From Arthrobacter sp. zg-Y844 (lineage in GTDB: Bacteria; Actinomycetota; Actinomycetes; Actinomycetales; Micrococcaceae): DNA of 64,000 bases. The notes below the pieces were generated by a model. The model was not told the DNA's origin. It was given only the letters and a program-made list of their open reading frames with translations, and did not search any database. The position numbers were made by a program, and so were the translations under genes. Positions 37,633 to 46,482 of the stretch are shown in pieces. Position 1 is the first letter of the stretch. The number at the start of each line of letters is the position of its first letter. Location: NCBI RefSeq assembly GCF_024385465.1, contig NZ_JANFLS010000001.1, positions 1,116,001 through 1,180,000 of the forward strand, given 5' to 3'.

Positions 37633-38877
37633 CTACTTGCGCACGGAACGGCTGGCGAACTGGTCCGCTGCCTCGCGGTAGCTTTCCGCCGTCAGCATGG
37701 CTGTCCGGCGCCAGCCGAACGCCTGGGCATGGGCGGCCGCGCCTTCTCCGAGCGCACGACGGCGGTCGGTGCCGTCGTAGAGTGCCTCCAGTTCGGCGGC
37801 CCACCGGCCCGGGGCGTGGCCGTCAACGAGAACGCCGCTGCTGCCGTTGCGCACGGCCTTGGGCAGCCCGCCCACGTTGGCGGCGAGGACAGGGGTGCCG
37901 CAGGCCTGGGCCTCGAGGGCAACCAGGCCGAATGATTCGCTGAAGGAAGGCACGGCCACAACGTCGGCGGACCGGAACCAGGCAGCGAGCTGGTGCGGCT
38001 CGACCGGCGGGCGCAGGGACACCGTGTCCTGCAGTCCCAGCCGGCGGACCAGCGGTGCCAGGTCAAGCACGGAGGAGCCGCTGCCGGCGCCGAGGATGCT
38101 TACGCGCAGGGGAATGTCCGGCCGGCGGCGGCGCAGCTCGGCGGCGGCCTCCACCAGGATCTGAGGGCCCTTCATGCGCTGGATCCGGCCGGCAAAGACC
38201 ACATGGAAGACCCCGGGGAGGAAGCCCATTCCGGCCTGCACTCCGGGCCTGCCGCGTGGTGAAAACACATTCAGGTCCACGCCCGGCGCCACCACGTCCA
38301 CAGACTCCGGATCGGCTCCGTAGAGCGTTTCCAGTTCGGCTGCCTCGGTGCTGGTATTGGCTATCAACCGGGTGGCGCCGCGGACTATCTGCTCCTCGCC
38401 GTCGATCCGGATCTGCGGCTCGAGCGCCTCGCCGGGCTGCCCCTGCAGGTTCTTGACCCGAGCCATGGTGTGCATGGTGTGGACCAGCGGAAGGTCCCAC
38501 TGCTGCGCCACGGATAGTCCTGCGGCGCCTGAAACCCAGTAGTGGGAGTGGACAACGTCGAAACCGCCGTCCAGCAGGAACGGCTGCGCTTCTGCCACCG
38601 CGCCGGCCAGATCCAGGTACGGCAACTGTTCCTTGGCCACCTTGCGGACGGGACCGGCAACCACGTGGCGAACCTTCACCCCGGGGGCCAGGGCAACGTC
38701 GGCGGTCTGCAGCGGGTCGGTCGCCCGGGTGAAGATCTCCACCTCAGTACCTGCGCGTGCCAGTTCGAGGGCGACGGACCGGACGTAGACGTTCATGCCG
38801 CCGGCATCACCGGACCCGGGCTGTTCAAGCGGGGAGGTATGAAGGGAGAGCATGGCCACACGCTTGACCTGGGGCAC
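37633..38877 (-). CDS. mshA: D-inositol-3-phosphate glycosyltransferase MshA
   Basis: The protein (414 aa) is the GT4 glycosyltransferase that joins UDP-GlcNAc and inositol 3-phosphate, the first mycothiol step. Characteristic features are [19 protein letters not shown] and [12 protein letters not shown] (residues ~10-40), the donor-binding [14 protein letters not shown] and the E-x7-E region [19 protein letters not shown] (~330). GTG 38877 follows GGAAGGGA. A SigR/SigH-like promoter sequence sits upstream. The enzyme uses the product of the nearby ino1. Confidence 0.95.
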   Translation of the reverse strand: MPQVKRVAMLSLHTSPLEQPGSGDAGGMNVYVRSVALELARAGTEVEIFTRATDPLQTADVALAPGVKVRHVVAGPVRKVAKEQLPYLDLAGAVAEAQPFLLDGGFDVVHSHYWVSGAAGLSVAQQWDLPLVHTMHTMARVKNLQGQPGEALEPQIRIDGEEQIVRGATRLIANTSTEAAELETLYGADPESVDVVAPGVDLNVFSPRGRPGVQAGMGFLPGVFHVVFAGRIQRMKGPQILVEAAAELRRRRPDIPLRVSILGAGSGSSVLDLAPLVRRLGLQDTVSLRPPVEPHQLAAWFRSADVVAVPSFSESFGLVALEAQACGTPVLAANVGGLPKAVRNGSSGVLVDGHAPGRWAAELEALYDGTDRRRALGEGAAAHAQAFGWRRTAMLTAESYREAADQFASRSVRK

Positions 38878-38918
38878 TTCGCTCCCTTCCTGACCGTTAT
38901 CTTCTCTATCGACTTTAT

Positions 38919-38945
38919 AACGCCACGGGCTCGAGCTTTGTTTCC
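38919..38945 (-). promoter_or_regulatory. Possible SigR/SigH-type promoter of mshA
   Basis: On the minus strand GGAAA (38945-38941) is separated by 19 bases from GTT (38921-38919), close to the GGAA(T/A)-N18-19-GTT pattern of thiol-stress sigma factors. The GTT is about 40 bases from the mshA start. Short patterns like this arise by chance, so this is tentative. Confidence 0.45.
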
Positions 38946-39060
38946 TGTCAGCCAGAACACGTCCGTCCCCTCGCCTCCGGACGCCGGGCACGGCACTGCC
39001 CGGCACCCCAAGGGAGGCGCCGGGCAGTGACGGTTGACCAGGTCCGGGCGGGTACTTCGA

Positions 39061-39366
39061 TTACTTGACGGAATTGAAGTAGTGCATCAGCAGGTGACCC
39101 TGTTCGCCTTTCAGGGCCGCGTCCATCCGGGCATGGTGGACGGCATTGGAACGGAGAAAGGAGCTCCGCAGGCGCTTGAGCATTGTGTACACCCCCTTGG
39201 CTGCGCGTCGCAGGACAGGAGCGGCCTGTTCCGGAGGCCGGGCACGGGGCAGCAGCGGCTCGTCGCTGCCGGCGGCGTCATAGGGCAGCCGGTCCGGAAG
39301 TCCGGGCCGTGGGCCGGGTTGGTTGGTTTTGGGCAGAGTGGTATTGGGCAGGGGCAATTCAGGCAT
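39061..39366 (-). CDS. Small hypothetical protein upstream of mshA
   Basis: From ATG 39366 this reads 101 aa: a Pro-rich N-terminal half and a basic, helical C-terminal half ending MHYFNSVK. A second start at ATG 39183 has a stronger ribosome site (AAGGGGG, seven bases away) and would give a 40-aa basic peptide beginning MLKRLRSSFLR. No family is recognised. It lies on the mshA strand with 180 bp between. I favour a real gene but not a particular start. Confidence 0.5.
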   Translation of the reverse strand: MPELPLPNTTLPKTNQPGPRPGLPDRLPYDAAGSDEPLLPRARPPEQAAPVLRRAAKGVYTMLKRLRSSFLRSNAVHHARMDAALKGEQGHLLMHYFNSVK

Positions 39367-40057
39367 TGGAAGCTCCGACGGGGAGGCGCAAAAAAGGGCG
39401 CAAAAGAATAAGCGGATAAAAGGACGTCGAAATGACGCAGGAAACCAATAAAGGACGTTAAAGCGACGTCAAGGCGATTTGCGGTAAATACCCGACCATG
39501 ACGCGGCAATGTCTTTCAAAGGGGAATTCCGGCTGCGGTTCCGCACACACCCGATACACGGGTTCCGCCAACTTCCCCTGGAAACGAGGGGTGCCCAAAG
39601 AGCGGGTGTGGAGTCGGACGGAAGTGCGCGGTGCTTGCCCCGGTGGCGTGGACGGCTTGCCGGGCCGGCAGCGTTTACGCTGAAACGGCCGACCAGCTGG
39701 CAGTCACGGTAAACCGGGAAGCGGCATAGGGCCGACCGGGGAGGACCGAAGGCGGTACCTGCGGATTCCGGAAGGACGGCCGGAGATTGCCGCCGGTGTT
39801 GCCACCGGTAACTACGATGTGAATTCCATTAGTGTTCATCAATCTCCACCTCCTGTTCGCGGTACCCGGGGTACTGGAGCCTGGCGTGGCTGCAGAAGCA
39901 GCTACATAAGCAGGGAATCCAGTTCGGTCTATTGCGGACAATTAATGTGCCCGCAAAAGAAAGGTACAACAGAGTTCGTGGCCCTGCCAAGCACTTTCAC
40001 AAAATTCCCTAAAAAACTTTTATTCCAGGGTCGTGCGGGCAGGGCCGTATCGCGGTA
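39367..40057. other. Relatively AT-rich gap between small hypothetical and phosphatase genes
   Basis: About 690 bp, markedly lower in GC than its surroundings near 39370-39480 and 39900-40030. It contains short direct repeats (AAAGGACGT at two places, 39417-39470), one small ORF with a strong ribosome site (39675-39839), and a long-range inverted repeat GGCCCTGCC/GGCAGGGCC (39979-39987 with 40038-40046) near the phosphatase stop. No other gene is supported. Confidence 0.5.
39675..39839 (-). CDS. Possible 54-aa protein with strong ribosome site
   Basis: ATG 39839 is preceded by AGGAGGTGGAG at ideal spacing, the strongest ribosome site in this gap. The peptide begins MNTNGIHIVVTGGNTGGN, continues PSFRNPQVPPSVLPGRPYA and ends TASWSAVSA. 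It has no Cys, no signal peptide and no membrane helix. I recognise no family. The start signal supports translation; composition alone would not. Confidence 0.45.
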   Translation of the reverse strand: MNTNGIHIVVTGGNTGGNLRPSFRNPQVPPSVLPGRPYAASRFTVTASWSAVSA

Positions 40058-40714
40058 CTAGAGGTTCCAGCCGACAACGGCGGGCGTGTGTTTGTCCCAA
40101 CCGAGGGTGCAGACCGCTGCGGTGCTGAGCGCAAAGTGCCGGCCCATCTCCGGGGCAAGGCCGAGCCAGCGGGCCGCCAGGATACGGAGGAAATGGCCGT
40201 GCGCCACGAGCAGGACCTTCTCCACCGGCGTCGCCTCGGGGTCGCGGTCCATTTCGGTGCCGCAGCCGGCCTGCACGGAGGAGATGATGAGGTCGGCCCG
40301 TGCGGCAACCTGTGCCAGGGTCTCCCCGTTGGGCACGCCGTCCTTCCAGATCAGGTACCCGGGATTCTCGGCGCGGACCTGCCGGCTGTTGCGGCCCTCG
40401 TTGTCGCCGTAGTCCCACTCGTGGGCGTGCGGAACCACCTCGGCGTCGGGGTAACCCACCAGTTCGGCGGTGCGGCGGGCACGGATCAGCGGAGAGGTCA
40501 GTACCCGGTCAAAGGTCACCGGACCGATCTTGGCCCGCGCGGCCTCAGCCTGGGCTTCCCCCTCGGCCGTAAGGGGGATATCCGTCAGGCCGGTGTAGTT
40601 GCCTTCCCGGGACCATTCGGTTTCCCCGTGGCGCAGCAGCCAGAGGCGGGGCAGCCGGGTTCCGGACGGAGTCAGGTCCGGAACTGCCGGTCCGAAGTTT
40701 TCCCCGTTGCTCAT
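40058..40714 (-). CDS. Histidine phosphatase family protein
   Basis: The protein (218 aa) has the phosphoglycerate-mutase-like motif LLRHGETEWS (~residue 26) with the nucleophilic His, an Arg near SPLIRARRT (~75) and the second catalytic His in VAHGHFLRILAARW (~170). These act as phosphoenzyme-forming phosphatases on sugars or small phosphates; a specific substrate cannot be assigned. Its ATG overlaps the stop of the CCA-adding enzyme gene by four bases. Confidence 0.88.
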   Translation of the reverse strand: MSNGENFGPAVPDLTPSGTRLPRLWLLRHGETEWSREGNYTGLTDIPLTAEGEAQAEAARAKIGPVTFDRVLTSPLIRARRTAELVGYPDAEVVPHAHEWDYGDNEGRNSRQVRAENPGYLIWKDGVPNGETLAQVAARADLIISSVQAGCGTEMDRDPEATPVEKVLLVAHGHFLRILAARWLGLAPEMGRHFALSTAAVCTLGWDKHTPAVVGWNL

Positions 40715-42237
40715 TTTTCGCTGTCCTTCACATTCGTACCTGATACTTCCGGTTCCCGCTGGGGTTCCTTTTCCGTTGTATCAGGTGCTGTGCCAGCGGC
40801 AGCAATCGGGTTCTCCGGCTGTTCCGCCCACCAGGCGCGGAGCAGCTGCGCTGTTTCGGCCTCGCTCCGCGGACCGTTTTCCATCCGTTCCTCCAGCAGG
40901 AACCGGTACGCGCGGCCCACCACCGGCCCGGGACGGATCTGCAGCAGGGCCATGATCTGTTCGCCGTCCAGGTCCGGACGGATCGCGGCCAGCTCTTCCT
41001 GCTCGGCCAGGACAGCAATGCGCTGCTCCAAATCGTCGTAGGCGAAAGCCAGCCGTTCGGCCTTGCGGCGGTTGCGGGTGGTGACATCGGAGCGCGTGAG
41101 CCGGTGCAGCCGCTGCAGCAGCGGACCGGCGTCGTTGACGTAGCGGCGCACTGCCGAGTCGGTCCAGCCTGCATCGCCGTAGCCGTAGAAGCGCATGTGC
41201 AGTTCCACCAGCCGGGCCACGGCCTTGATGGTGTCATTGTCGAACCGCAGGGCCTTCATCCGCTTCGCGGTCAGCTTGGCGCCGACGGCGTCGTGGTGCA
41301 GGAAGCTCACGGATCCGGTTGACTCAAAACGGCGGGTGGAGGGTTTTCCGACGTCGTGCATCAGGGCCGCGAAGCGCAGCACGAAATCCGGTGCCGGCAC
41401 CGGACCGTCGCTGTCGGTTTCCAGTTCGCACGCCTGGCGGAGGACCGTCAGCGAGTGCTGGTACACGTCCTTGTGCCGGTGGTGCTCGTCAATCTCGAGG
41501 CGCAGTGCCGAGACCTCGGGCAGCACGTGGTCGGCCAGGCCGCTCTCCACGAGCAGGTTCACGCCGGTCCACGGCGCCTTGCCGCAGATCAGCTTGGTCA
41601 ATTCGTCCCGGACCCGTTCGGCGGAGATGATTTCGATCCGCCCGGCCATGTCCCGCATCGCTTCAAAAACGTCCGGCGCCACCTCCACGCCCAGCTGGGA
41701 GGCGAACCGTGCGGCCCGCATCATGCGCAGCGGATCGTCGGAGAACGACGTCGACGGCGCACCGGGGGTACGCACCATACCGGCATGCAGGTCGCGGGCT
41801 CCGCCAAAGGGATCCACCAGTTCCATCGACGGCAGCCGCAGCGCCATTGCGTTCATGGTGAAGTCGCGGCGGTACAGATCGTCTTCAAGCTTGTCGCCGA
41901 AAGCCACGGAGGGCTTGCGGGAGTCGGGATCATAGGCATCGGCACGGTAGGTGGTGACCTCCACCTGGAAGCCGTCCTTGCGCATTCCGATGGTGCCGAA
42001 CTCCCGGCCGATCTCCCAGTAAGTGTCGGCCCAGCCCTTGATCACCCGGATGATGTCGTCCGGGCGCGCGTTGGTGGTGAAATCCAGGTCCGGGGAAACC
42101 CTGCCCAGGAACAGGTCGCGGACGGGACCGCCTACGAGCGAAAGCTCGTACCCGGCATCCTCGAAACGCGCCCCGAGTTCCGGGATCACCTCGGGTAACG
42201 GGGACTTCAAGGCCGAACTATCAAAAAGGTGCACCAT
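40711..42237 (-). CDS. cca: CCA tRNA nucleotidyltransferase
   Basis: The protein (508 aa) adds or repairs the 3' CCA of tRNA. The palm domain has the substrate-contacting LVGGPVRDLFLGR with the metal motif DLDFTTNARPDD (~residues 35-62), followed by PSVAFGDKLEDDLYRRDFTMNA. An HD domain (HDVGKPSTR, ~residue 300) follows, as in bacterial class II enzymes with phosphatase/phosphodiesterase side activity. A ~35-residue polar tail ends the chain. ATG 42237 is taken as start. Coupled to the phosphatase gene downstream. Confidence 0.93.
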   Translation of the reverse strand: MVHLFDSSALKSPLPEVIPELGARFEDAGYELSLVGGPVRDLFLGRVSPDLDFTTNARPDDIIRVIKGWADTYWEIGREFGTIGMRKDGFQVEVTTYRADAYDPDSRKPSVAFGDKLEDDLYRRDFTMNAMALRLPSMELVDPFGGARDLHAGMVRTPGAPSTSFSDDPLRMMRAARFASQLGVEVAPDVFEAMRDMAGRIEIISAERVRDELTKLICGKAPWTGVNLLVESGLADHVLPEVSALRLEIDEHHRHKDVYQHSLTVLRQACELETDSDGPVPAPDFVLRFAALMHDVGKPSTRRFESTGSVSFLHHDAVGAKLTAKRMKALRFDNDTIKAVARLVELHMRFYGYGDAGWTDSAVRRYVNDAGPLLQRLHRLTRSDVTTRNRRKAERLAFAYDDLEQRIAVLAEQEELAAIRPDLDGEQIMALLQIRPGPVVGRAYRFLLEERMENGPRSEAETAQLLRAWWAEQPENPIAAAGTAPDTTEKEPQREPEVSGTNVKDSEK

Positions 42238-42380
42238 AGTGCTTTAAGCCTGCCAGATAAAACGGTGAAGGCCGACAAGGGGTGGGAGCCGGAGCGCGGA
42301 CACGCCGAGGGTTCCCGCTTCCTCTCCGGCAGCCCGCATAACAGTCATCATCCCCCGGCAAAGATCGTTACAGTGGGAGT

Positions 42381-42911
42381 ATGGCCCATCCCGTACCGAG
42401 CGCGCCCAAGCGGACCCCGTTGACTGCGTCAATGGGTGGCGCCGGTGCGCATTCGGTACATGCCCCCCTCCCAACGGTGGAGGAGGTTTCTGCCGGCGGG
42501 ATTGTGGTCGACACCTCAACGGAGCAGTTGCACGTGGCGATTATTGCCCGCCTGAACCGCGGCGGCCGGCTGGAATGGTGCCTGCCGAAGGGCCACCCGG
42601 AAAACGACGAAGACAGCCAGGCTGCTGCCATCCGCGAAATTGCGGAGGAAACGGGCATCGACGGCCGCATCCTGACGGCGCTGGGCAGCATCGATTACTG
42701 GTTTACGGTCAGCGGGCACCGGGTGCATAAGACGGTCCACCACTTCCTCCTGGAAGCCTGCGGCGGGCACCTGACCATCGAGAACGATCCGGACCACGAA
42801 GCTGTGGACGTCGCCTGGGTTCCGCTGGCGGAGCTCGGCCGGAGGCTCTCCTTCCCCAACGAGCGCCGCATCGCGGACCTCGCCCGCGAGATCCTCCCCC
42901 GCTACCTGTGA
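42381..42911 (+). CDS. NUDIX hydrolase
   Basis: The protein (176 aa) has a Nudix box GHPENDEDSQAAAIREIAEE-TG-I (~residues 72-93) with the REIAEETG metal-binding core. About 35 polar residues precede the fold; a shorter start cannot be excluded. Members hydrolyse nucleoside diphosphates linked to another group. It is divergent from cca and directly upstream of murJ (62 bp), the usual place for this gene in actinobacteria; the biological substrate is unknown. Confidence 0.88.
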   Translation: MAHPVPSAPKRTPLTASMGGAGAHSVHAPLPTVEEVSAGGIVVDTSTEQLHVAIIARLNRGGRLEWCLPKGHPENDEDSQAAAIREIAEETGIDGRILTALGSIDYWFTVSGHRVHKTVHHFLLEACGGHLTIENDPDHEAVDVAWVPLAELGRRLSFPNERRIADLAREILPRYL

Positions 42912-42973
42912 CTCCCCCGGTGCGCAGCGCCGTTTGAGGCAATCCGTACCGGAGGTGAGAACATAGGGTCACG

Positions 42974-44635
42974 ATGGCCGAAAAGAACATAGCCCCCAGT
43001 ACTACGCGTTCGAGTGTTGTGATGGCATCGGGAACCCTGGTTTCCCGTGTCCTTGGACTGGTCCGCACCGCCCTGTTGGCAATCGCCATCGGCAGCACCG
43101 GACTGGTCACCGATATCTTCAGCTCAGCGAACGTGCTGCCGAACTTTATCTACCTGATGGTGGCCGGCGGTGTCTTCAACGCAGTGCTGGTTCCGCAGAT
43201 CATCAAGGCGAGCAAGCGGCCTGACCGGGGCGCCGAGTACGTTTCCCGGATCCTCACGCTCTGTCTCCTCGTGCTCGCCGGCATAGCCCTCGTGGCCACG
43301 CTCGCGGCACCCGTGATCCTGTCCACGGTCCTGTCGCTGGGCCCGGACCAGCTGACGCTGGCGACCACCTTCGCCTACTGGCTTTTCCCGCAGATCTTCT
43401 TCTACGGCGCCTATGCGGTGATCGGGCAGATCCTCAACGCCAACGGCAGGTTCGGCGCCTATATGTGGGCGCCCGTGGTCAACAACATCATCGCGATCGC
43501 CGGCCTGCTCGTCTTCATTACGTTCATCGGCAGGGAGGAGACGTCGTCGTTCTCGCCGGAGAACTGGACTTCGCAGGCCACCCTCATCCTGGCCGGCAGC
43601 ACCACCCTCGGCATTGTGATGCAGGCAGTGGTCCTGCTGGTCCCGCTGCGCCGCCTGGGCCTGGGGCTGCGTCCCTCGTTCGGGCTTCGCGGGGTGGGCC
43701 TGAGGGAAACCGGGAAGGTGGCCAAGTGGACGATCATCACCATGCTCGTGGGCAACGGCGCTTACCTGGTCTACACGGCCGTGGCCACGATCGCCTCGGA
43801 AGCGCGGCCCGAATACCAAGCCATGGGCCGTGAGATTGCCGGGCAGATGAACCTGGAAACGGCGTCGATGCTGTACATCATTCCGCACTCGGTCATCACG
43901 TTGTCCCTCGCCACGGTGCTCTTCAACCAGATGTCCCACGCCTATGCGGAGAAAAACTACGACGGCGTCCGGGAGACCCTTTCGCAGGGGCTCCGGGCCA
44001 TCGGGGTGGCCACTGTCTTTTGCTCTGCGGTGCTGATTGTCCTGGCCGGACCGATCAGCATCTGGTTCAGCGGCGGATCGAATGTTTCCGCCGCGCTGCA
44101 GGCCCAGGTGCTGGTGCTGCTGGCCATCACCGCGCCCTTCCTCAGTGCCACCTTCCTGATGAACCGTGCCTTCTATGCCAACGAGGACGCGAAAACCCCG
44201 CTTGTTATGCAGCTGATCCTGTCGGCCTTCGGCATTGCGCTTGCCCTGGGGGCGGCCGCCCTGCCGGCGGACCAGATCATCTTCGCCCTGGCAATTGCCT
44301 ATTCCCTGGGCAACGTCGCGGCCGTCGTCCTCAGCCATATTTTCCTCCGCCGCAGCCTCGGCGATTACGGCGGAGCCCGGGTCTTCGACGTCCATGTCCG
44401 GCTCGTGGTTGCCGCTTTGGCCGCCGGCGCCGTCGGTTCGGCCGCCTTGGCCCTGCTGGGCGGGTACTCGGCCGACGGCTTCGCCTGGCAGTCGGTGCCT
44501 TCCGCCACAGTGGTCCTGGTGGTCTGCGGCTCCCTGATGGCCGTGGCGTACTACTTCATGCTGCGGGTTCTGAAGGTCTCCGAGCTGGACGCGTTCCTGG
44601 CACCGCTCCTTGCCAAACTCCGGCGGACTCCCTAA
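42974..44635 (+). CDS. murJ: Lipid II flippase MurJ
   Basis: The protein (553 aa) has about 14 membrane helices and MviN/MurJ motifs: ASGTLVSRVLGLVRTALLA (residues ~18-36), NVLPNFIYLMVAGGVFNAVLVPQI (~55), and GAYAVIGQILNANGRFGAYMWAPVVNN (~140). It flips the peptidoglycan precursor lipid II outwards. It lacks the long cytoplasmic kinase-like and extracellular C-terminal extension of mycobacterial MviN; a separate kinase-like protein is encoded next. Likely in an operon with that gene (166-bp gap). Confidence 0.95.
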   Translation: MAEKNIAPSTTRSSVVMASGTLVSRVLGLVRTALLAIAIGSTGLVTDIFSSANVLPNFIYLMVAGGVFNAVLVPQIIKASKRPDRGAEYVSRILTLCLLVLAGIALVATLAAPVILSTVLSLGPDQLTLATTFAYWLFPQIFFYGAYAVIGQILNANGRFGAYMWAPVVNNIIAIAGLLVFITFIGREETSSFSPENWTSQATLILAGSTTLGIVMQAVVLLVPLRRLGLGLRPSFGLRGVGLRETGKVAKWTIITMLVGNGAYLVYTAVATIASEARPEYQAMGREIAGQMNLETASMLYIIPHSVITLSLATVLFNQMSHAYAEKNYDGVRETLSQGLRAIGVATVFCSAVLIVLAGPISIWFSGGSNVSAALQAQVLVLLAITAPFLSATFLMNRAFYANEDAKTPLVMQLILSAFGIALALGAAALPADQIIFALAIAYSLGNVAAVVLSHIFLRRSLGDYGGARVFDVHVRLVVAALAAGAVGSAALALLGGYSADGFAWQSVPSATVVLVVCGSLMAVAYYFMLRVLKVSELDAFLAPLLAKLRRTP

Positions 44636-44801
44636 AGTGCCGCTTCCGGCATTCTGCTTTCGGCACGGGTAGCATGGGAACAAAGCAGGCAGTTCAGGAC
44701 TGCGGCAGCCGGCCGTGTTCCGTGTCCGTGAACGAACATCCGAGTACGCAATGTCAGATAAGCCTGACGCAGTCTTATTGCCGTTTTCATGGGAGGAACA
44801 C

Positions 44802-46304
44802 GTGCCACAGTCCGTAGACGTCGGTTCAGTGCTGGGCGGACGTTACAAGGTGACAGCCCTTGTACTCGCTTCAGCTGAGCAGGACATGGTGCTCGATGGT
44901 GTGGACCAGGTCCTGAACCGTTCCGTCAGCATCCTCGTAGCCGCCCCCATGAATGCCAGCCAGGTCTCGGCAAGCGCCCGCGAAATCGCCACCGGTGAAC
45001 GCCATGGCAATGTCCAGGTGCTGGATTTGGGCGTCAGCGACGGCCGCACGTACCTGATCACGAATACCGCCAGCGCGGCGGATCTCCTGGATCTCGTGAT
45101 TGAGCGCGATGCCCCCTACGTCGAGCCTTTCTTCACCGACACCCTGGGCTCGGAAATCTTCGGCATGCCCCGTTCCCGCGAACCGGAAACCGTCGAAGAA
45201 GACCGCTACGTCGAACATGAGGAGCGCGAGCCGCGCAAGCCGCTGCTCTCCGGGTCGCACAAGCCCAAGCTCCCCCGGTTCGGACGCAACGCTGCTGCTG
45301 CCGGAGCCGGGGCTGCTGCCGGAACCGGAGCCGGGGCCGCTGCGGCGGAGCGCGATCTTCAGTTCGGCGAGGCCGCCGACGCTCCGGCAGAGGCCGCCAC
45401 CGGCGGTGCCAACGTTCCCCCGGCTCCCACTACCCGGCCCAAGCAGTCCGCCGCAGAAGCCCGGCCGGCAAAGGTCACCAAGTGGGAAGATGACGAGCCC
45501 CAGTCGGCACCGGTTCCGGAACGGAACTCCCGCTCTGCGTCGACCTTCCCCAAGTCCGCCCTGGCGGCAGGCGGTTACGACGATGACGGCTACGGGTACG
45601 GCGATCCGGACGACGACTACGAAGAGGACAGCGCCGAGGAGAAGCCGAACCGCAAGTCCGGCCGCGTGCTTATCGGAGCGGTCCTGAGCCTCGTGCTTGT
45701 CCTCGCAGTGGTGCTGGCGGTTTCCCAGCTGGGCAAAATGGGCGATATCTTCGGATCCGACCCGGAAGCCGGTGCATCCACCGCCCCCACGCAGGAGGCT
45801 GCACAGGCCGCCCCGAGCGCGGACGCCGCCGCACCTGCACCGGCACCGGAGATTGCAGGCATCACACGTCTGGTTCCAGGCAATCCGCAGCTTGATTCGG
45901 CCAACGACGGCGCGCTGCCGCAGATCATCGACGGCAACCCGTCCTCGTACTGGTCCAGCTACGTCTACGCCAGTGACACGTTCGGCGGGCTCGCCCCCAG
46001 CTTGGCCTTGGTGGTGGACCTGGGTGCGGATTCGGCGGTCAACGAGGTCAACATCACCCAGCTGAACGGCACGGGCGGCAGCTTCTCCGTAATGCTCAAC
46101 GACACTCCGGACCTGGAGGGTGCGACGTCGGTTGCCCAGAGCGGCTTTACCGGTCCCACCACCAGCATTCCGGTGCCGAAGACGGATGGCCAGGCTGCCA
46201 CTGCCCGCTACGTGATCGTCAACTTCACGCAGCTGCCCCGGCTTAACGGGGTCCAGGCTGCTTACCCGTGGGGACTCAGGATCGCCGAAATCGGCGTGTC
46301 CTGA
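44802..46304 (+). CDS. Membrane protein with degenerate kinase N-lobe and discoidin-like exterior domain
   Basis: The protein (500 aa) starts at GTG 44802, five bases after GGGAGGA. Residues ~8-95 look like the N-lobe of a PknB-type Ser/Thr kinase (VLGGRYKV, then LNRSVSILVAA, ATGERHGNVQVLDLGVSDGR-YLI). The usual VAIK lysine is Leu, and no HRD or DFG motif follows. A ~170-residue acidic, low-complexity part, one membrane helix (~288-310) and an extracytoplasmic region (~350-500) with a VVDLGADSAVNEVNI core like F5/8 type C domains complete it. It resembles the C-terminal half of mycobacterial MviN as a separate chain. Confidence 0.75.
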   Translation: MPQSVDVGSVLGGRYKVTALVLASAEQDMVLDGVDQVLNRSVSILVAAPMNASQVSASAREIATGERHGNVQVLDLGVSDGRTYLITNTASAADLLDLVIERDAPYVEPFFTDTLGSEIFGMPRSREPETVEEDRYVEHEEREPRKPLLSGSHKPKLPRFGRNAAAAGAGAAAGTGAGAAAAERDLQFGEAADAPAEAATGGANVPPAPTTRPKQSAAEARPAKVTKWEDDEPQSAPVPERNSRSASTFPKSALAAGGYDDDGYGYGDPDDDYEEDSAEEKPNRKSGRVLIGAVLSLVLVLAVVLAVSQLGKMGDIFGSDPEAGASTAPTQEAAQAAPSADAAAPAPAPEIAGITRLVPGNPQLDSANDGALPQIIDGNPSSYWSSYVYASDTFGGLAPSLALVVDLGADSAVNEVNITQLNGTGGSFSVMLNDTPDLEGATSVAQSGFTGPTTSIPVPKTDGQAATARYVIVNFTQLPRLNGVQAAYPWGLRIAEIGVS

Positions 46305-46362
46305 CTACTACGCTCCGGACCGGCCGTCCGGCTGTGATGAGCATGTCCAGCGCCGGGCTGCC

Positions 46363-46388
46363 GGAATAAGCTGGACCCGGTATCCGTT
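46363..46388 (+). promoter_or_regulatory. SigR/SigH-type promoter of trxB-trxA
   Basis: GGAAT (46363-46367), an 18-base spacer and GTT (46386-46388) exactly fit the GGAAT-N18-GTT pattern of oxidative/thiol-stress sigma factors, which are known to control trxBA in Streptomyces and trxB2-trxC in mycobacteria. It lies ~95 bp upstream of the trxB start. Confidence 0.6.
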
Positions 46389-46410
46389 GTGCCGGGTGAT
46401 CCACTTATGA

Positions 46411-46440
46411 ACCGGTCCTTTCGGATCGGTCCGTATTTTT
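46411..46440 (+). terminator. Hairpin with T-run between the kinase-like gene and trxB
   Basis: An eight-base stem with one G-T pair (46411-46418 with 46423-46430), a four-base loop and TATTTTT at 46434-46440 fit an intrinsic terminator for the upstream gene. Since the candidate trxB promoter lies before it, it would also be in the trxB leader. Confidence 0.6.
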
Positions 46441-46482
46441 AGTTCGACACTGTAGTTCAACAAGGAAGAGGAACACCCCCCA

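Noticed and set aside
39979-40046. GGCCCTGCC/GGCAGGGCC inverted repeat as a terminator for the phosphatase gene
   Set aside because: The arms are 50 bases apart, and no compact hairpin with a U-run forms.
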